Shown in pieces: positions 8,082-15,627 of a stretch of 64,000 bases of DNA (within the stretch, counting starts at the first letter, position 1; each line of letters starts with the position of its first letter). Where the stretch lies: NCBI GenBank assembly GCA_004020315.1, contig SAQG01000026.1, positions 1-64,000 of the forward strand, in the 5' to 3' direction. The DNA is from Mesorhizobium sp. (lineage in GTDB: Bacteria > Pseudomonadota > Alphaproteobacteria > Rhizobiales > Rhizobiaceae). A model generated the notes under the pieces. The model made no database searches and was not told the origin of the DNA. It saw only the letters and a list, made by a program, of their open reading frames with translations. The position numbers and the translations under genes are program-made.

Positions 8082-8630
8082 TCATTGTCTGCTCTCCGGC
8101 GCGTAATGGAGGATGACAACACCTGACTTGAGCGTCCTCGTCTCCAGATGCTTCAGGGGTATCCGGTTCGGGCCGCCCTTGAAGAGCGGCGTGCCTCTAC
8201 CGAGAATGACGGGGTTGATCCCGAGGTGATACTCCTCGATCAGACCATGCTCCATCAGGGTCGCCGTGAGGTCGGCGCTGCCGAACACGAAGATGTCTCC
8301 GCCGTCCCTGGTCTTCAGCTTGGAGACTTCTTCCGCGGCATTGCCGTTGAAGAGCTTCGTGTTGTTCCAGTCGGCGCTTTTCAGCGTGCGCGAGAAGACC
8401 ACCTTCTCGATCTTGTTCATGAAGTCCGCGATCCAGCCTTGCTCGGACGGCCAATAGGCTGCCATGAGCTCGTAGGTCGCGCGGCCGAAGATCAGCGTGT
8501 CGGCCTTTTCCTGGGTCTCACGAATATAGGTCTCAAGTTCTTCTTCGAAGACGAACCAGCTGATGTCCCTGTCCGGACCTTCGAAGAAGCCGTCGACGGT
8601 CACCATGTCCCAGATGATCAGTTTTCTCAT
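8082..8630 (-). CDS. Dihydrofolate reductase / RibD C-terminal family protein
   Basis: Encodes 182 residues. The ATG at 8630 has a strong GGAGGGG site 4-10 bases before it. The fold is marked by MVTVDGFFEGP near the N-terminus, TLIFGRATYELMAAYWP, DIFVFGSADLTATLM and the final NPVILGRGTPLF. These belong to the NADPH-dependent dihydrofolate-reductase-like family that includes the RibD reductase domain. Stand-alone copies near ArsR/SRPBCC pairs are common in soil bacteria and their substrates are unknown. Immediately upstream lies the decayed end of a related gene. Confidence 0.85.
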   Translation of the reverse strand: MRKLIIWDMVTVDGFFEGPDRDISWFVFEEELETYIRETQEKADTLIFGRATYELMAAYWPSEQGWIADFMNKIEKVVFSRTLKSADWNNTKLFNGNAAEEVSKLKTRDGGDIFVFGSADLTATLMEHGLIEEYHLGINPVILGRGTPLFKGGPNRIPLKHLETRTLKSGVVILHYAPESRQ

Positions 8631-8671
8631 GGACCCCTCCTCTTCGTGTATCCCTTTGTGAATTCTCGGCC

Positions 8672-8830
8672 CTATCCCGCGAAGCGGAAGCGCATCTTGG
8701 TGATCTGCCCCGCTTCCGAGACCTCGGTCTTCTCCAGCCTGACCGGCTCCATGCCCTTCTGACTGAGAGGCGGATGCCGTCGCCGATGAGGACGGGCGCG
8801 GCACGGATGAGGACCCGTCCACAAGCCCTA
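8672..8830 (-). pseudogene. Remnant of a second dihydrofolate-reductase-like gene
   Basis: On the minus strand one frame reads RVLIRAAPVLIGDGIRLS (from about 8820), and after a frame change the next reads MEPVRLEKTEVSEAGQITK and then RFRFAG with a stop at 8672. Together these match the last third of a RibD-like/dihydrofolate-reductase-family protein (PVLIG.G.RL ... LRFR). The 5' part is missing. It is probably a decayed tandem relative of the intact gene downstream. Confidence 0.45.
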
Positions 8831-8858
8831 ATTCGGGCCGACGGGAAGTCGCAGCATT

Positions 8859-9785
8859 TCAGCGGGATACGACGAAGCGCTCCAGTTTGCCCAGCGTTTG
8901 CAGTCCCAGTTCCATGGCGCCGAAGCCCTTCGCCTCCTGAAACTCGGCAGCCGTGCTGAATACCATGCCCAGCGTTACCTTCGTTGCCCCGTCCTGATCC
9001 TCGAACGAGGCCCAGGCGTCGGCATGTTTCGGCCCGTTTTCACCCCAATGCAGCGTATAGCCGATCCTCTCCTCGAGCCGGACCTCGTTATAGAGATGGT
9101 GGTTCGGGAAGACTGTGCCATCAGGCGCGATCATGTCGAAGACCCATTCGCCGCCAGTTCGCAAGTCGATCCTCTTCGTTCGACAGGAAAAGCCGTCCGG
9201 CCCCCACCATTGCGGCAGCGTTTCAGGGTTCATCCAGGCGCCCCACACGATGGATCGCGGCGCCTGAATCACCCGCTGCAGCACCATGGTTCGTTCAGCC
9301 GCGCCCGCGAGGTTGTCCAGACCGGCGCCGAAGCCTTCCCGATAGCCTGCCTCCATGTTCCCCGCCAGCGAGGAAAGCTGCACCGTCACGACCAACCGGC
9401 TGCGCTCGTGCGTGCCCGAGATATCCGCCGTCACCAGCGCGACCGATTGCGTCAGGCCTTCGGATGAGATCACCTCGTAGTTCACGCTGCACAGCGCAGG
9501 CTGCAGCGCCAGCCAGCCGCACTCGCAGCGGATGTCCGGATGGCCCTCTACCTTGCAGAGCGAGACCTCGCGTCCACCCACCCTGGTGTCGGCCTCCAAG
9601 AACTCCACGGTGACCGAGGGCGACGGCGCAGCCCAGATCGCCCGCGCGGCCGGGGCCGTCCATGCCTCCCACAGCACGGGCAATGGGGCGGCAACGTCCC
9701 GTTCGAAGGTGAGCGTCGCAAAGCGGCCCTTCCTATCATCAGGCACCGCACGGGTCGCACTGTTTGTAGCGAGGTTCTGTGTCAT
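8859..9785 (-). CDS. Tandem SRPBCC (AHSA1-like) domain protein
   Basis: Encodes 308 residues made of two related SRPBCC domains. The first (about 20-160) starts with FERDVAAPLPVLWEAWTAP. The second (about 165-305) starts with LQRVIQAPRSIVWGAWMNP and has the AHSA1 signatures PQWWGPDGFSC, LRTGGEWVFDM and FEDQDGATKVTL. These helix-grip folds bind hydrophobic ligands. It begins on the last bases of the ArsR gene (ATGA overlap), so the two are translationally coupled. ArsR-SRPBCC pairs are a common arrangement in which the regulator controls its partner, but the ligand is unknown. The internal duplication in one chain is less usual than a single domain. Confidence 0.85.
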   Translation of the reverse strand: MTQNLATNSATRAVPDDRKGRFATLTFERDVAAPLPVLWEAWTAPAARAIWAAPSPSVTVEFLEADTRVGGREVSLCKVEGHPDIRCECGWLALQPALCSVNYEVISSEGLTQSVALVTADISGTHERSRLVVTVQLSSLAGNMEAGYREGFGAGLDNLAGAAERTMVLQRVIQAPRSIVWGAWMNPETLPQWWGPDGFSCRTKRIDLRTGGEWVFDMIAPDGTVFPNHHLYNEVRLEERIGYTLHWGENGPKHADAWASFEDQDGATKVTLGMVFSTAAEFQEAKGFGAMELGLQTLGKLERFVVSR

Positions 9786-10123
9786 TCTACGCTTTCCTTC
9801 ATCACATTCATCACAAATGCATCCAACCGGTCGAGCCGAGCCTCCCAGATGGCCCGCTGTTCATCGAGCCATGTCCGCACCGGATCCAGAGCCTCGGGTA
9901 CGATGGCGCAGGTGCGTATCCGCCCGTCCTTGGACGTGGCGATCAACCCTGCCTGCTCCAGCACGGAAAGGTGCCGCATCACCGTGGGCAGCCGCAGTCC
10001 CGTGGGCCCAGCCAGATCCGTTACCCGCGCAGGTGTTTCGGCGAGCCGGGTCAGGATCGAACGGCGGGTCGGATCAGCGAGCGCGTGGAAGAGCAGCGAG
10101 AGATCAGGATCATGCTTAGCCAT
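9782..10123 (-). CDS. ArsR-family transcriptional regulator
   Basis: Encodes 113 residues from the ATG at 10123 (MAKHDPD). An upstream in-frame start would add an uncharacteristic extension. The winged helix is clear: LFHALADPTRRSILTRL, then RVTDLAGPTGLRLPTVMRHLSVLEQAGLI as the recognition region, then the wing. Metal-binding Cys pairs are absent, which places it in the non-metal-sensing subgroup typically coupled to SRPBCC proteins. It overlaps the downstream SRPBCC gene by 4 bases and probably represses this operon. Confidence 0.85.
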   Translation of the reverse strand: MAKHDPDLSLLFHALADPTRRSILTRLAETPARVTDLAGPTGLRLPTVMRHLSVLEQAGLIATSKDGRIRTCAIVPEALDPVRTWLDEQRAIWEARLDRLDAFVMNVMKESVE

Positions 10124-10271
10124 GTCGCTAACTATCGCCCAATTTGCCGGTGGAGCAAGCGAAAACTTCGTCAAGTCGCTAAGTTTTTTGCCGACCGCGC
10201 CGCGTGAAGGACCCGGTCAGTGGATGCGTGACGATATCGGCCAACATCGCCAGATGCTGAAGTCGAGTTGC

Positions 10272-12818
10272 TCAGACAATCGCTCGATCCCAACCGCCAT
10301 AATGTTGGTCGCTGCGCGTGCCGCGCGGCAGGCTGAGCACGATCAGCGCCAGACCGATTGCAACGTCCGCCGCGATCGCCGCAGTTCCACCGCCGGCGAG
10401 CACGAAAGGTGAGACCGCGATCCACGCACCGAGCACTACATTGAAGAAGCGCACCGGCCGGACAACCTCGGCCATGGCCGTGACTGCGACCATGACAATG
10501 AGACAGCCGACAACGTGATCGCTGAAGTAGAGCGGTGGTTGCGTGCCAAAGATCAATGGCGTCGTCATCAGCAAGGCGCCGAGCAGCGTGCTGACTACCA
10601 GCGTCCATGGGAAATTCACGCCTCCGGTTACGAATTCCTTCAGCAACTCGGAAGCAGGGCGGTCGAGGTCGGTGTCAGGTGTCTGGTTCTCCGACAGCGC
10701 CGGTCCACCCATCCAGAAGGTACGCCAGAACGGCTCGCCCGCCCTCGTAGCGCCCCAGAGATACTGGATCGTCGCCAGCACCTCATCGACGGAGTAGGGG
10801 ATCAGCACCACCGTGACGGCGGCCTGGACAATGCAGAGCGTGCAGAGCGCACCAATCAGCGGGGGCTGAATGATGATGAAGGACACACTGACCACGCCAA
10901 GCGGAACGATCAGCAAACCGAAGAGGAGCACCATCCACGGCATGGTGCGCCAGCGCCGGCGGTCGCCGATCGCGCCGGCGAGGATATCGAGACCATAGGC
11001 AAAGGCGCCGAGCCCGGCATCGGCGATTGGAAAACCCTTCGAGACCCATGACGTCACCACCGCCTCGCTGCCGTTGCGCACCGGCGCGCCGCCGGGATCG
11101 AAGAACGGATCCCACAGCCCATCTATGTGGCCCATCTGGTAGGCGGCGAGATAGCGCGAAACGAATAGGCCGACGAAGGCCAGCGCCACGATGGGGATCC
11201 GCTGCGTGAAGGTGGAAGGCGAATAGGTCCAGCCCAGCGGGCGATCGTCGTCGGCCGCCAGCGCGCGGCGGCTGATGCCGGGGGTCGGCGGGATCATTAC
11301 AGCAAAGGCGACGATCAGCATGCCGACGAGCGTGTCGATGGCATAGGCGGCGGAGCTGGTCGTCCAGAACAGCAACGGCGCAAGCATCACCCAAATCCCG
11401 AGCGACGCCGTCATCCACTGCACCCAGCGCCAGGGTCGGAGCATGCCCGTCAACGCAAAGACCGTCACGAGCAGGCCGGAAACGATCTCGCTGACACCGA
11501 GACCGGCGTTGCGGAATTGTGGCTCCGCAATAACGTGCCCCAGAGCGGGAGGTATCGCGGCTGCGACGGGATCGAACAGGCCAACTGTCATCGGTGATGT
11601 GACCAGCCACAGTCCGAGCGCAGCGTTGGTCATCGGCGCCCAGAGTGTCCTCGAGCGATGCCGTTTTATCGCTGCATCGACCTCTTCCTTGCTTCGCTCG
11701 AGCGGTCCCTTGAGGCGCCTTTCGGCCTGCTCGATCTCGGGATCCGAAGCCGCGACAACGGGCGGATCGAGCTTGTTGGCCGCGTACCAGTCCGTGGGGT
11801 CCTGTTTCAGCCGGCGGATCATCTCCGGCAATGTGTCCAACAGGCTGTGTCTAGGCGCCCAGCCCAGCAGAGTTTTGGCCCGCGAGATGTCGATCTCGTA
11901 ATGATCGTCCGAGTTCTCGATCATCCACGGTTTGATGTCGGTGTCCTGATCGAGTACCTCCGCCTGCACCCACGCGCCCAACTTCGTCAGTTGCTTCGGC
12001 AGCGCCAAGGTGCGCCAATCCTCGCCATGGAGAAGCCGGCCGATGCGCTTCTGCATCTCCTCGTATGATGGTGTGTCTTCTTCGCCGATCAGAAGCACGG
12101 TCTCGGCCGGAAGTTCGGCGCGCCGGTCGACGGTGCGCACCACTGCATCGACGAGATCGTCCTTGTGCAGATAGGGCTGGCCGGCGGTGATATCGCCGGC
12201 GAACAAATAGGCGGTCGGCAAGCGCTCGAAGATGCGAGCGATCTGCTGGGCAATGAAGGCCGCCCGGCAGTCTTGGTCATAGACGCCGGCGAGCCGCAGG
12301 ATCACTGTCTTGATTTGCCCGCGCTCCCCCAAGATCAGGGCCTCGGTTTCGGCTTTCGATTTTGGGTAGGCCCAGGCCGGGTCGAGCGGCGAGTCCTCAT
12401 TGATTTTCGTGCCCCTCCCCGGGCTTGGTGCATGGACGAGAAGCGTGCTGGAGAACACGAACTGCTCGGTCTCGATCGCCGTCAGCGCCTTCAGGAGGCG
12501 GCGCGTGCCCTGCACGGTGACGGCGTCATATTTCGGGTTGTCCTCGCCGGTCGTGTCATAATAGGCGGCAAGATGGACGACCGAAGCGATGCGGCCGCCG
12601 CTGCGCTCCCGTGCCGCCGCCACAGCCCTACTCACGCTCTCATCGGAGGTGAGATCGATCTCGATCGTCTCCATGCTGGCGGGGGCATGCTTCGGTTTTG
12701 CAACATCGAGGCCGATGACCCGGTAGCGGTCGATCAAGCCTCGCGCTATCGCCTGCCCCAGGAAGCCGCTGCTGCCGGTGATAAGAACCGTCGGAAGGGT
12801 CATGCCGTGATTTGCCAT
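10272..12818 (-). CDS. Epimerase - SPW - VKOR-like - SPW fusion protein
   Basis: Encodes 848 residues. Residues 1-330 are an NAD-dependent epimerase/dehydratase of the short-chain type, with VLITGSSGFLGQAIA as the nucleotide-binding loop and a YPKSK catalytic motif near residue 155. A linker with a charged helix follows (about 335-395). Then comes a membrane part: an SPW-type domain (about 395-500), a multi-helix segment with CTLC near residue 670 like the redox CxxC of vitamin-K-epoxide-reductase (VKOR) proteins, and a second SPW-type domain (about 755-840). It could couple a sugar- or lipid-modifying oxidoreductase to membrane redox chemistry. Only one Cys pair of VKOR is visible, so that role is unsure. 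Confidence 0.75.
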   Translation of the reverse strand: MANHGMTLPTVLITGSSGFLGQAIARGLIDRYRVIGLDVAKPKHAPASMETIEIDLTSDESVSRAVAAARERSGGRIASVVHLAAYYDTTGEDNPKYDAVTVQGTRRLLKALTAIETEQFVFSSTLLVHAPSPGRGTKINEDSPLDPAWAYPKSKAETEALILGERGQIKTVILRLAGVYDQDCRAAFIAQQIARIFERLPTAYLFAGDITAGQPYLHKDDLVDAVVRTVDRRAELPAETVLLIGEEDTPSYEEMQKRIGRLLHGEDWRTLALPKQLTKLGAWVQAEVLDQDTDIKPWMIENSDDHYEIDISRAKTLLGWAPRHSLLDTLPEMIRRLKQDPTDWYAANKLDPPVVAASDPEIEQAERRLKGPLERSKEEVDAAIKRHRSRTLWAPMTNAALGLWLVTSPMTVGLFDPVAAAIPPALGHVIAEPQFRNAGLGVSEIVSGLLVTVFALTGMLRPWRWVQWMTASLGIWVMLAPLLFWTTSSAAYAIDTLVGMLIVAFAVMIPPTPGISRRALAADDDRPLGWTYSPSTFTQRIPIVALAFVGLFVSRYLAAYQMGHIDGLWDPFFDPGGAPVRNGSEAVVTSWVSKGFPIADAGLGAFAYGLDILAGAIGDRRRWRTMPWMVLLFGLLIVPLGVVSVSFIIIQPPLIGALCTLCIVQAAVTVVLIPYSVDEVLATIQYLWGATRAGEPFWRTFWMGGPALSENQTPDTDLDRPASELLKEFVTGGVNFPWTLVVSTLLGALLMTTPLIFGTQPPLYFSDHVVGCLIVMVAVTAMAEVVRPVRFFNVVLGAWIAVSPFVLAGGGTAAIAADVAIGLALIVLSLPRGTRSDQHYGGWDRAIV

Positions 12819-12886
12819 AAGTCAGGCCCGTTCGCGTTGGAAGATGGGCCCGATGGCACGATGCTTTGGCCCTGGTCCGCCCAGGA

Positions 12887-13552
12887 TCATTGCCCCGGCC
12901 TTTCCGCAGGCGCGAGATGCTCGAGGAACCACCGCGTGGCGTGCCTGACCACCTCGTCCATTGTGCCTGGCTCCTCGAACAGGTGGCCGGCACCATGGAC
13001 GATGATCAGCTGTTTTTCGCCGTTCAGCGCGGCAAGAGCACGCTCGTTCATGCCGATCACCGGCCCGTCCAGGCTGCCGACCAGAAGCAGTGTCGGGGCA
13101 CGCACGGCAGGCAATGCGTCTAGCGCCAGATCGGGCCGGCCGCCGCGCGAGACGATAGCGGCGATACCTGCATCCGGCCATGAGGCGGCCACCAGCGCGG
13201 CTGCCGCGCCAGTGCTTGCACCGAAATAGAGCGGGACAAGCTTTCTGGTCCGTGCTTCCGCAGCCGCCCAGTGCGTCGCCAGCGCGAGCCGCGATGCAAG
13301 CAGGTCAATGTCAAAGACGTTGCGCCTGTCGCGTTCCTCGATCGACGTCAAAAGGTCGACGAGAAGGGTCGCCAGTCCGGCCTGCCGAAGTGCTGCGGCC
13401 ACGTGATTGTTGCGCGGACTGAGCCGTCCACTTCCGCTGCCATGAGCGAAGATGACGATGCCCTGCGCACCGTCCGGTACGCCCAGCAGCCCAATGAGCC
13501 CCTCGGGCTCGATCCTGACCTCCTCGACCTCTGTCATGGCGGTTGCCGGCAT
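12887..13552 (-). CDS. Alpha/beta hydrolase (dienelactone-hydrolase-like)
   Basis: Encodes 221 residues from the ATG at 13552, which has GGAG 7 bases upstream. The alpha/beta-hydrolase fold is shown by GIVIFAHGSGSGRLSPRN (oxyanion region), the elbow YFGASTGAAAAL where Ser is the likely nucleophile, TLLLVGSLDGPVIG with an Asp, and IVHGAGHLFEEPG with the catalytic His. Close relatives are often found fused to or beside phosphoribosyltransferases. Here it follows 68 bases after the epimerase fusion on the same strand direction and may be expressed separately. The substrate is unknown. Confidence 0.8.
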   Translation of the reverse strand: MPATAMTEVEEVRIEPEGLIGLLGVPDGAQGIVIFAHGSGSGRLSPRNNHVAAALRQAGLATLLVDLLTSIEERDRRNVFDIDLLASRLALATHWAAAEARTRKLVPLYFGASTGAAAALVAASWPDAGIAAIVSRGGRPDLALDALPAVRAPTLLLVGSLDGPVIGMNERALAALNGEKQLIIVHGAGHLFEEPGTMDEVVRHATRWFLEHLAPAERPGQ

Positions 13553-13933
13553 CGTTACACTCCGAAGGGAGGATCGCCTCACAGGCAAGGAACTGCGCCT
13601 CGCGCCAACTCAGAGCGTTAAACACTGGCATGCCGGAAATGTTTCCGAGTCAGGCTAGAAAATATAGCTCTGCCATCCGAGTGAAGGATCTGTTCCGCCC
13701 GCCTATTCGAAGCTGTGGGCTCTCTCGGCGCAGCGCTCGAACGAACGTCCAGCGTGCCCACGACGTCGCCGTATCGTTGCGGCTGCCGAAAGACTTATGT
13801 CCCTTCAGGCGCTCCGCGACCGAGACTCAAAACGTGTCTGGCATCAATTGATCTAGAGCCATTGTCGCCAAGCACGATGCAGTGCTCGCTTGGCCACTCC
13901 ACAGCGAAGCGAACTTGGCCGTGCTCGCGATTT
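13553..13933. other. Intergenic stretch without a recognised gene
   Basis: These 381 bases lie between the hydrolase start and the end of the 98-residue gene. The open frames here are short, lack family resemblance and lack ribosome-binding sites. No strong hairpin or sigma-factor motif was found. Confidence 0.5.
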
Positions 13934-14230
13934 TCAGCTAACGCCTCTTATGGGTGGCTTGGCTGTGTCGTTCCATTCCGCCTTGCGTGCCCGCGCTTCC
14001 TCGACGATCAGCTTGAACTCCCGCATCATCGCGCTCTCAATGGCGAACGCACTGCTTGGCAGAGAGCCCGGGTCTTCCTGACTATTCTGGAATTGAAAAC
14101 GGGCCTCCAGTTCGGCCCATATTCGCTCGGAAGTCGCGTCGAGGCCGGCAAGCAGCGCGACGACTAAAGCCAGAGTCTCGCGCTGGGCATTCAGCCGGCC
14201 CTCGATCTCTTCATTCGTCAACTCGGACAT
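13934..14230 (-). CDS. Small helical hypothetical protein, likely stress-regulated
   Basis: Encodes 98 residues from the ATG at 14230. It is predicted all-helical: NEEIEGRLNAQRETLALVVALLAG at the start, then ERIWAELEARFQFQ, then AMMREFKLIVEEARARKAEW. No catalytic motif or known domain is recognised. A perfect EcfG-type promoter lies about 30 bases upstream, which supports it as a real gene of the general stress response. The neighbouring type I secretion genes are on the same strand but upstream promoter signals separate them. Confidence 0.65.
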   Translation of the reverse strand: MSELTNEEIEGRLNAQRETLALVVALLAGLDATSERIWAELEARFQFQNSQEDPGSLPSSAFAIESAMMREFKLIVEEARARKAEWNDTAKPPIRGVS

Positions 14231-14237
14231 GTGGGAT

Positions 14238-14294
14238 CGCTTCCAGTTTCAGGCGAAACGGCACAATCGCGTCCTTGTTCCGGAATTCAGCTCG
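14238..14294. repeat. Promoter segment shared with 625-673
   Basis: This 57-base stretch, which contains the EcfG promoter of the 98-residue gene, shares several ordered blocks with 625-673, including the full CCGGAATTCAGCTCG end. The copy here keeps the intact GGAAC-N16-CGTT, so it is the better preserved member of the pair. Confidence 0.55.
14257..14281 (-). promoter_or_regulatory. EcfG-type (GGAAC-N16-CGTT) promoter
   Basis: On the minus strand GGAAC (14281-14277), 16 bases, then CGTT (14260-14257), placing transcription start close to the ATG at 14230. Confidence 0.7.
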
Positions 14295-14316
14295 CCGGCT
14301 CGCCCAGGGACGCTGC

Positions 14317-15627
14317 CTACTCCTCCCTGAAAGCCCGTTGGATTTGGTCGGCTAGAGGTTTCACGAGATAAGACAGCATGGTGCGGTTGCCGGTCGAAAA
14401 GAACACCTCGACGGGCATGCCTGGCGCCAGGGCCAGGCCCTTGAGCCTGGTAAGCTCTGTGCGCGGCAAAACTACGTGCACGGTGTAAAAGCCGGCGCCT
14501 GTTTTCTCATCGACATTGAGGTCGGCGGAAATCTTACTGACGGCACCGTTCAGTTCCGGCGTTGCTTGCTGATTGAATGCCGACAGCCGCAGGGTCGCGC
14601 TTTGCCCTGGCGTCAGCTGATCGATGTCTTGCGGAGCCACGCGCGCCTCGACGGTCAGAGCGTCTGTCACCGGGACAATCAGCATGATGAGCTCGCCGGG
14701 AGAAATAACGCCACCGACCGTGTGCACGCCGAGCTGATGAACGACGCCGGTCTGCGGACTGCGTATATCGATCCGCTTGAGCTGATCTTCGGCCGAGACC
14801 TTGCGCTCGACGAATTCGGAGATCTTTGCCTGGACGTCTCGCAGCTCGCTCGCCACCTCGCTGCGCAAATCCTGATCGATCTGGATGATCTGCAAACGGA
14901 TTTCGGAAGTACGACCCTTCGATTGCGCTATGGCCGCAGTCAGTTGCCCGTGCTCACCTTTAAGCCGCACGGCATCGCGTTCAAGCGCAGTTATGCGATC
15001 AATTGAAACCAGCTTGCGTTGCCAAAGTCTGCGCATGCCTTCGAGCTCAAATCCGATCAACTTGATTTCCTGGCTCTTGGCATCCCTTTGCTCGGTCAAG
15101 CCGGAAACTTCTTCGGCAAGCTGCGCTGTGCGCTCTTCCAACTGAGCCTTCTGACCGGCGCGTGCCTGTCGGCGAAATTCGAACAGAGATTGCTCGCCGG
15201 CCATCGCCCGACCAATATCGGGGGCATCCTGCCGTGACACAAGCGAAGCTGGAAAGATGATGCTTCCTTTGCCGTCGCGCTCGGCCTCAAGGCGAGCCAG
15301 CCGCGCCTCGAATTCGTCCAAACTCTTGGTTACGATCGCCAAATTGGCCCGGGTGATGGTCTCATCCAGGCGGATCAAAACCTGGTCTGCCTTTACCGCA
15401 TCGCCTTGTCGGACGAGAATTTGACCGACCACGCCACCGGTTGGATGCTGCACCTTCTTGACGCTGGAATCGACGACCAGCGTTCCCGAAGCGATAACGG
15501 CTCCGGAAAGTTCGGTGACGGCAGCCAAACTCCCCGCCCCGCCAACCAGCAGGATGCAGGTTGCGACGCCGCCAAGCAGATAGCGTCGAATAGTGCGATC
15601 GGCCGCGAATGTCGTGCGTTCCGCCAT
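14317..15627 (-). CDS. Type I secretion periplasmic adaptor (HlyD/PrsE-like)
   Basis: Encodes 436 residues. It has a single N-terminal membrane anchor (about 13-36), then a lipoyl-type half motif (GTLVVDSSVKKVQHPTGGVVGQI), a long coiled-coil hairpin (about 95-280), the second lipoyl half (RSPQTGVVHQLGVHTVGGV) and the beta-barrel domain. This is the classic membrane-fusion protein that bridges the ABC exporter to an outer-membrane TolC. Its start overlaps the stop of the ABC gene (TGATG), so the two are coupled. The likely cargo is the GH16 glycanase and the RTX-like protein nearby, by analogy with PrsDE of Sinorhizobium. Confidence 0.9.
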   Translation of the reverse strand: MAERTTFAADRTIRRYLLGGVATCILLVGGAGSLAAVTELSGAVIASGTLVVDSSVKKVQHPTGGVVGQILVRQGDAVKADQVLIRLDETITRANLAIVTKSLDEFEARLARLEAERDGKGSIIFPASLVSRQDAPDIGRAMAGEQSLFEFRRQARAGQKAQLEERTAQLAEEVSGLTEQRDAKSQEIKLIGFELEGMRRLWQRKLVSIDRITALERDAVRLKGEHGQLTAAIAQSKGRTSEIRLQIIQIDQDLRSEVASELRDVQAKISEFVERKVSAEDQLKRIDIRSPQTGVVHQLGVHTVGGVISPGELIMLIVPVTDALTVEARVAPQDIDQLTPGQSATLRLSAFNQQATPELNGAVSKISADLNVDEKTGAGFYTVHVVLPRTELTRLKGLALAPGMPVEVFFSTGNRTMLSYLVKPLADQIQRAFREE

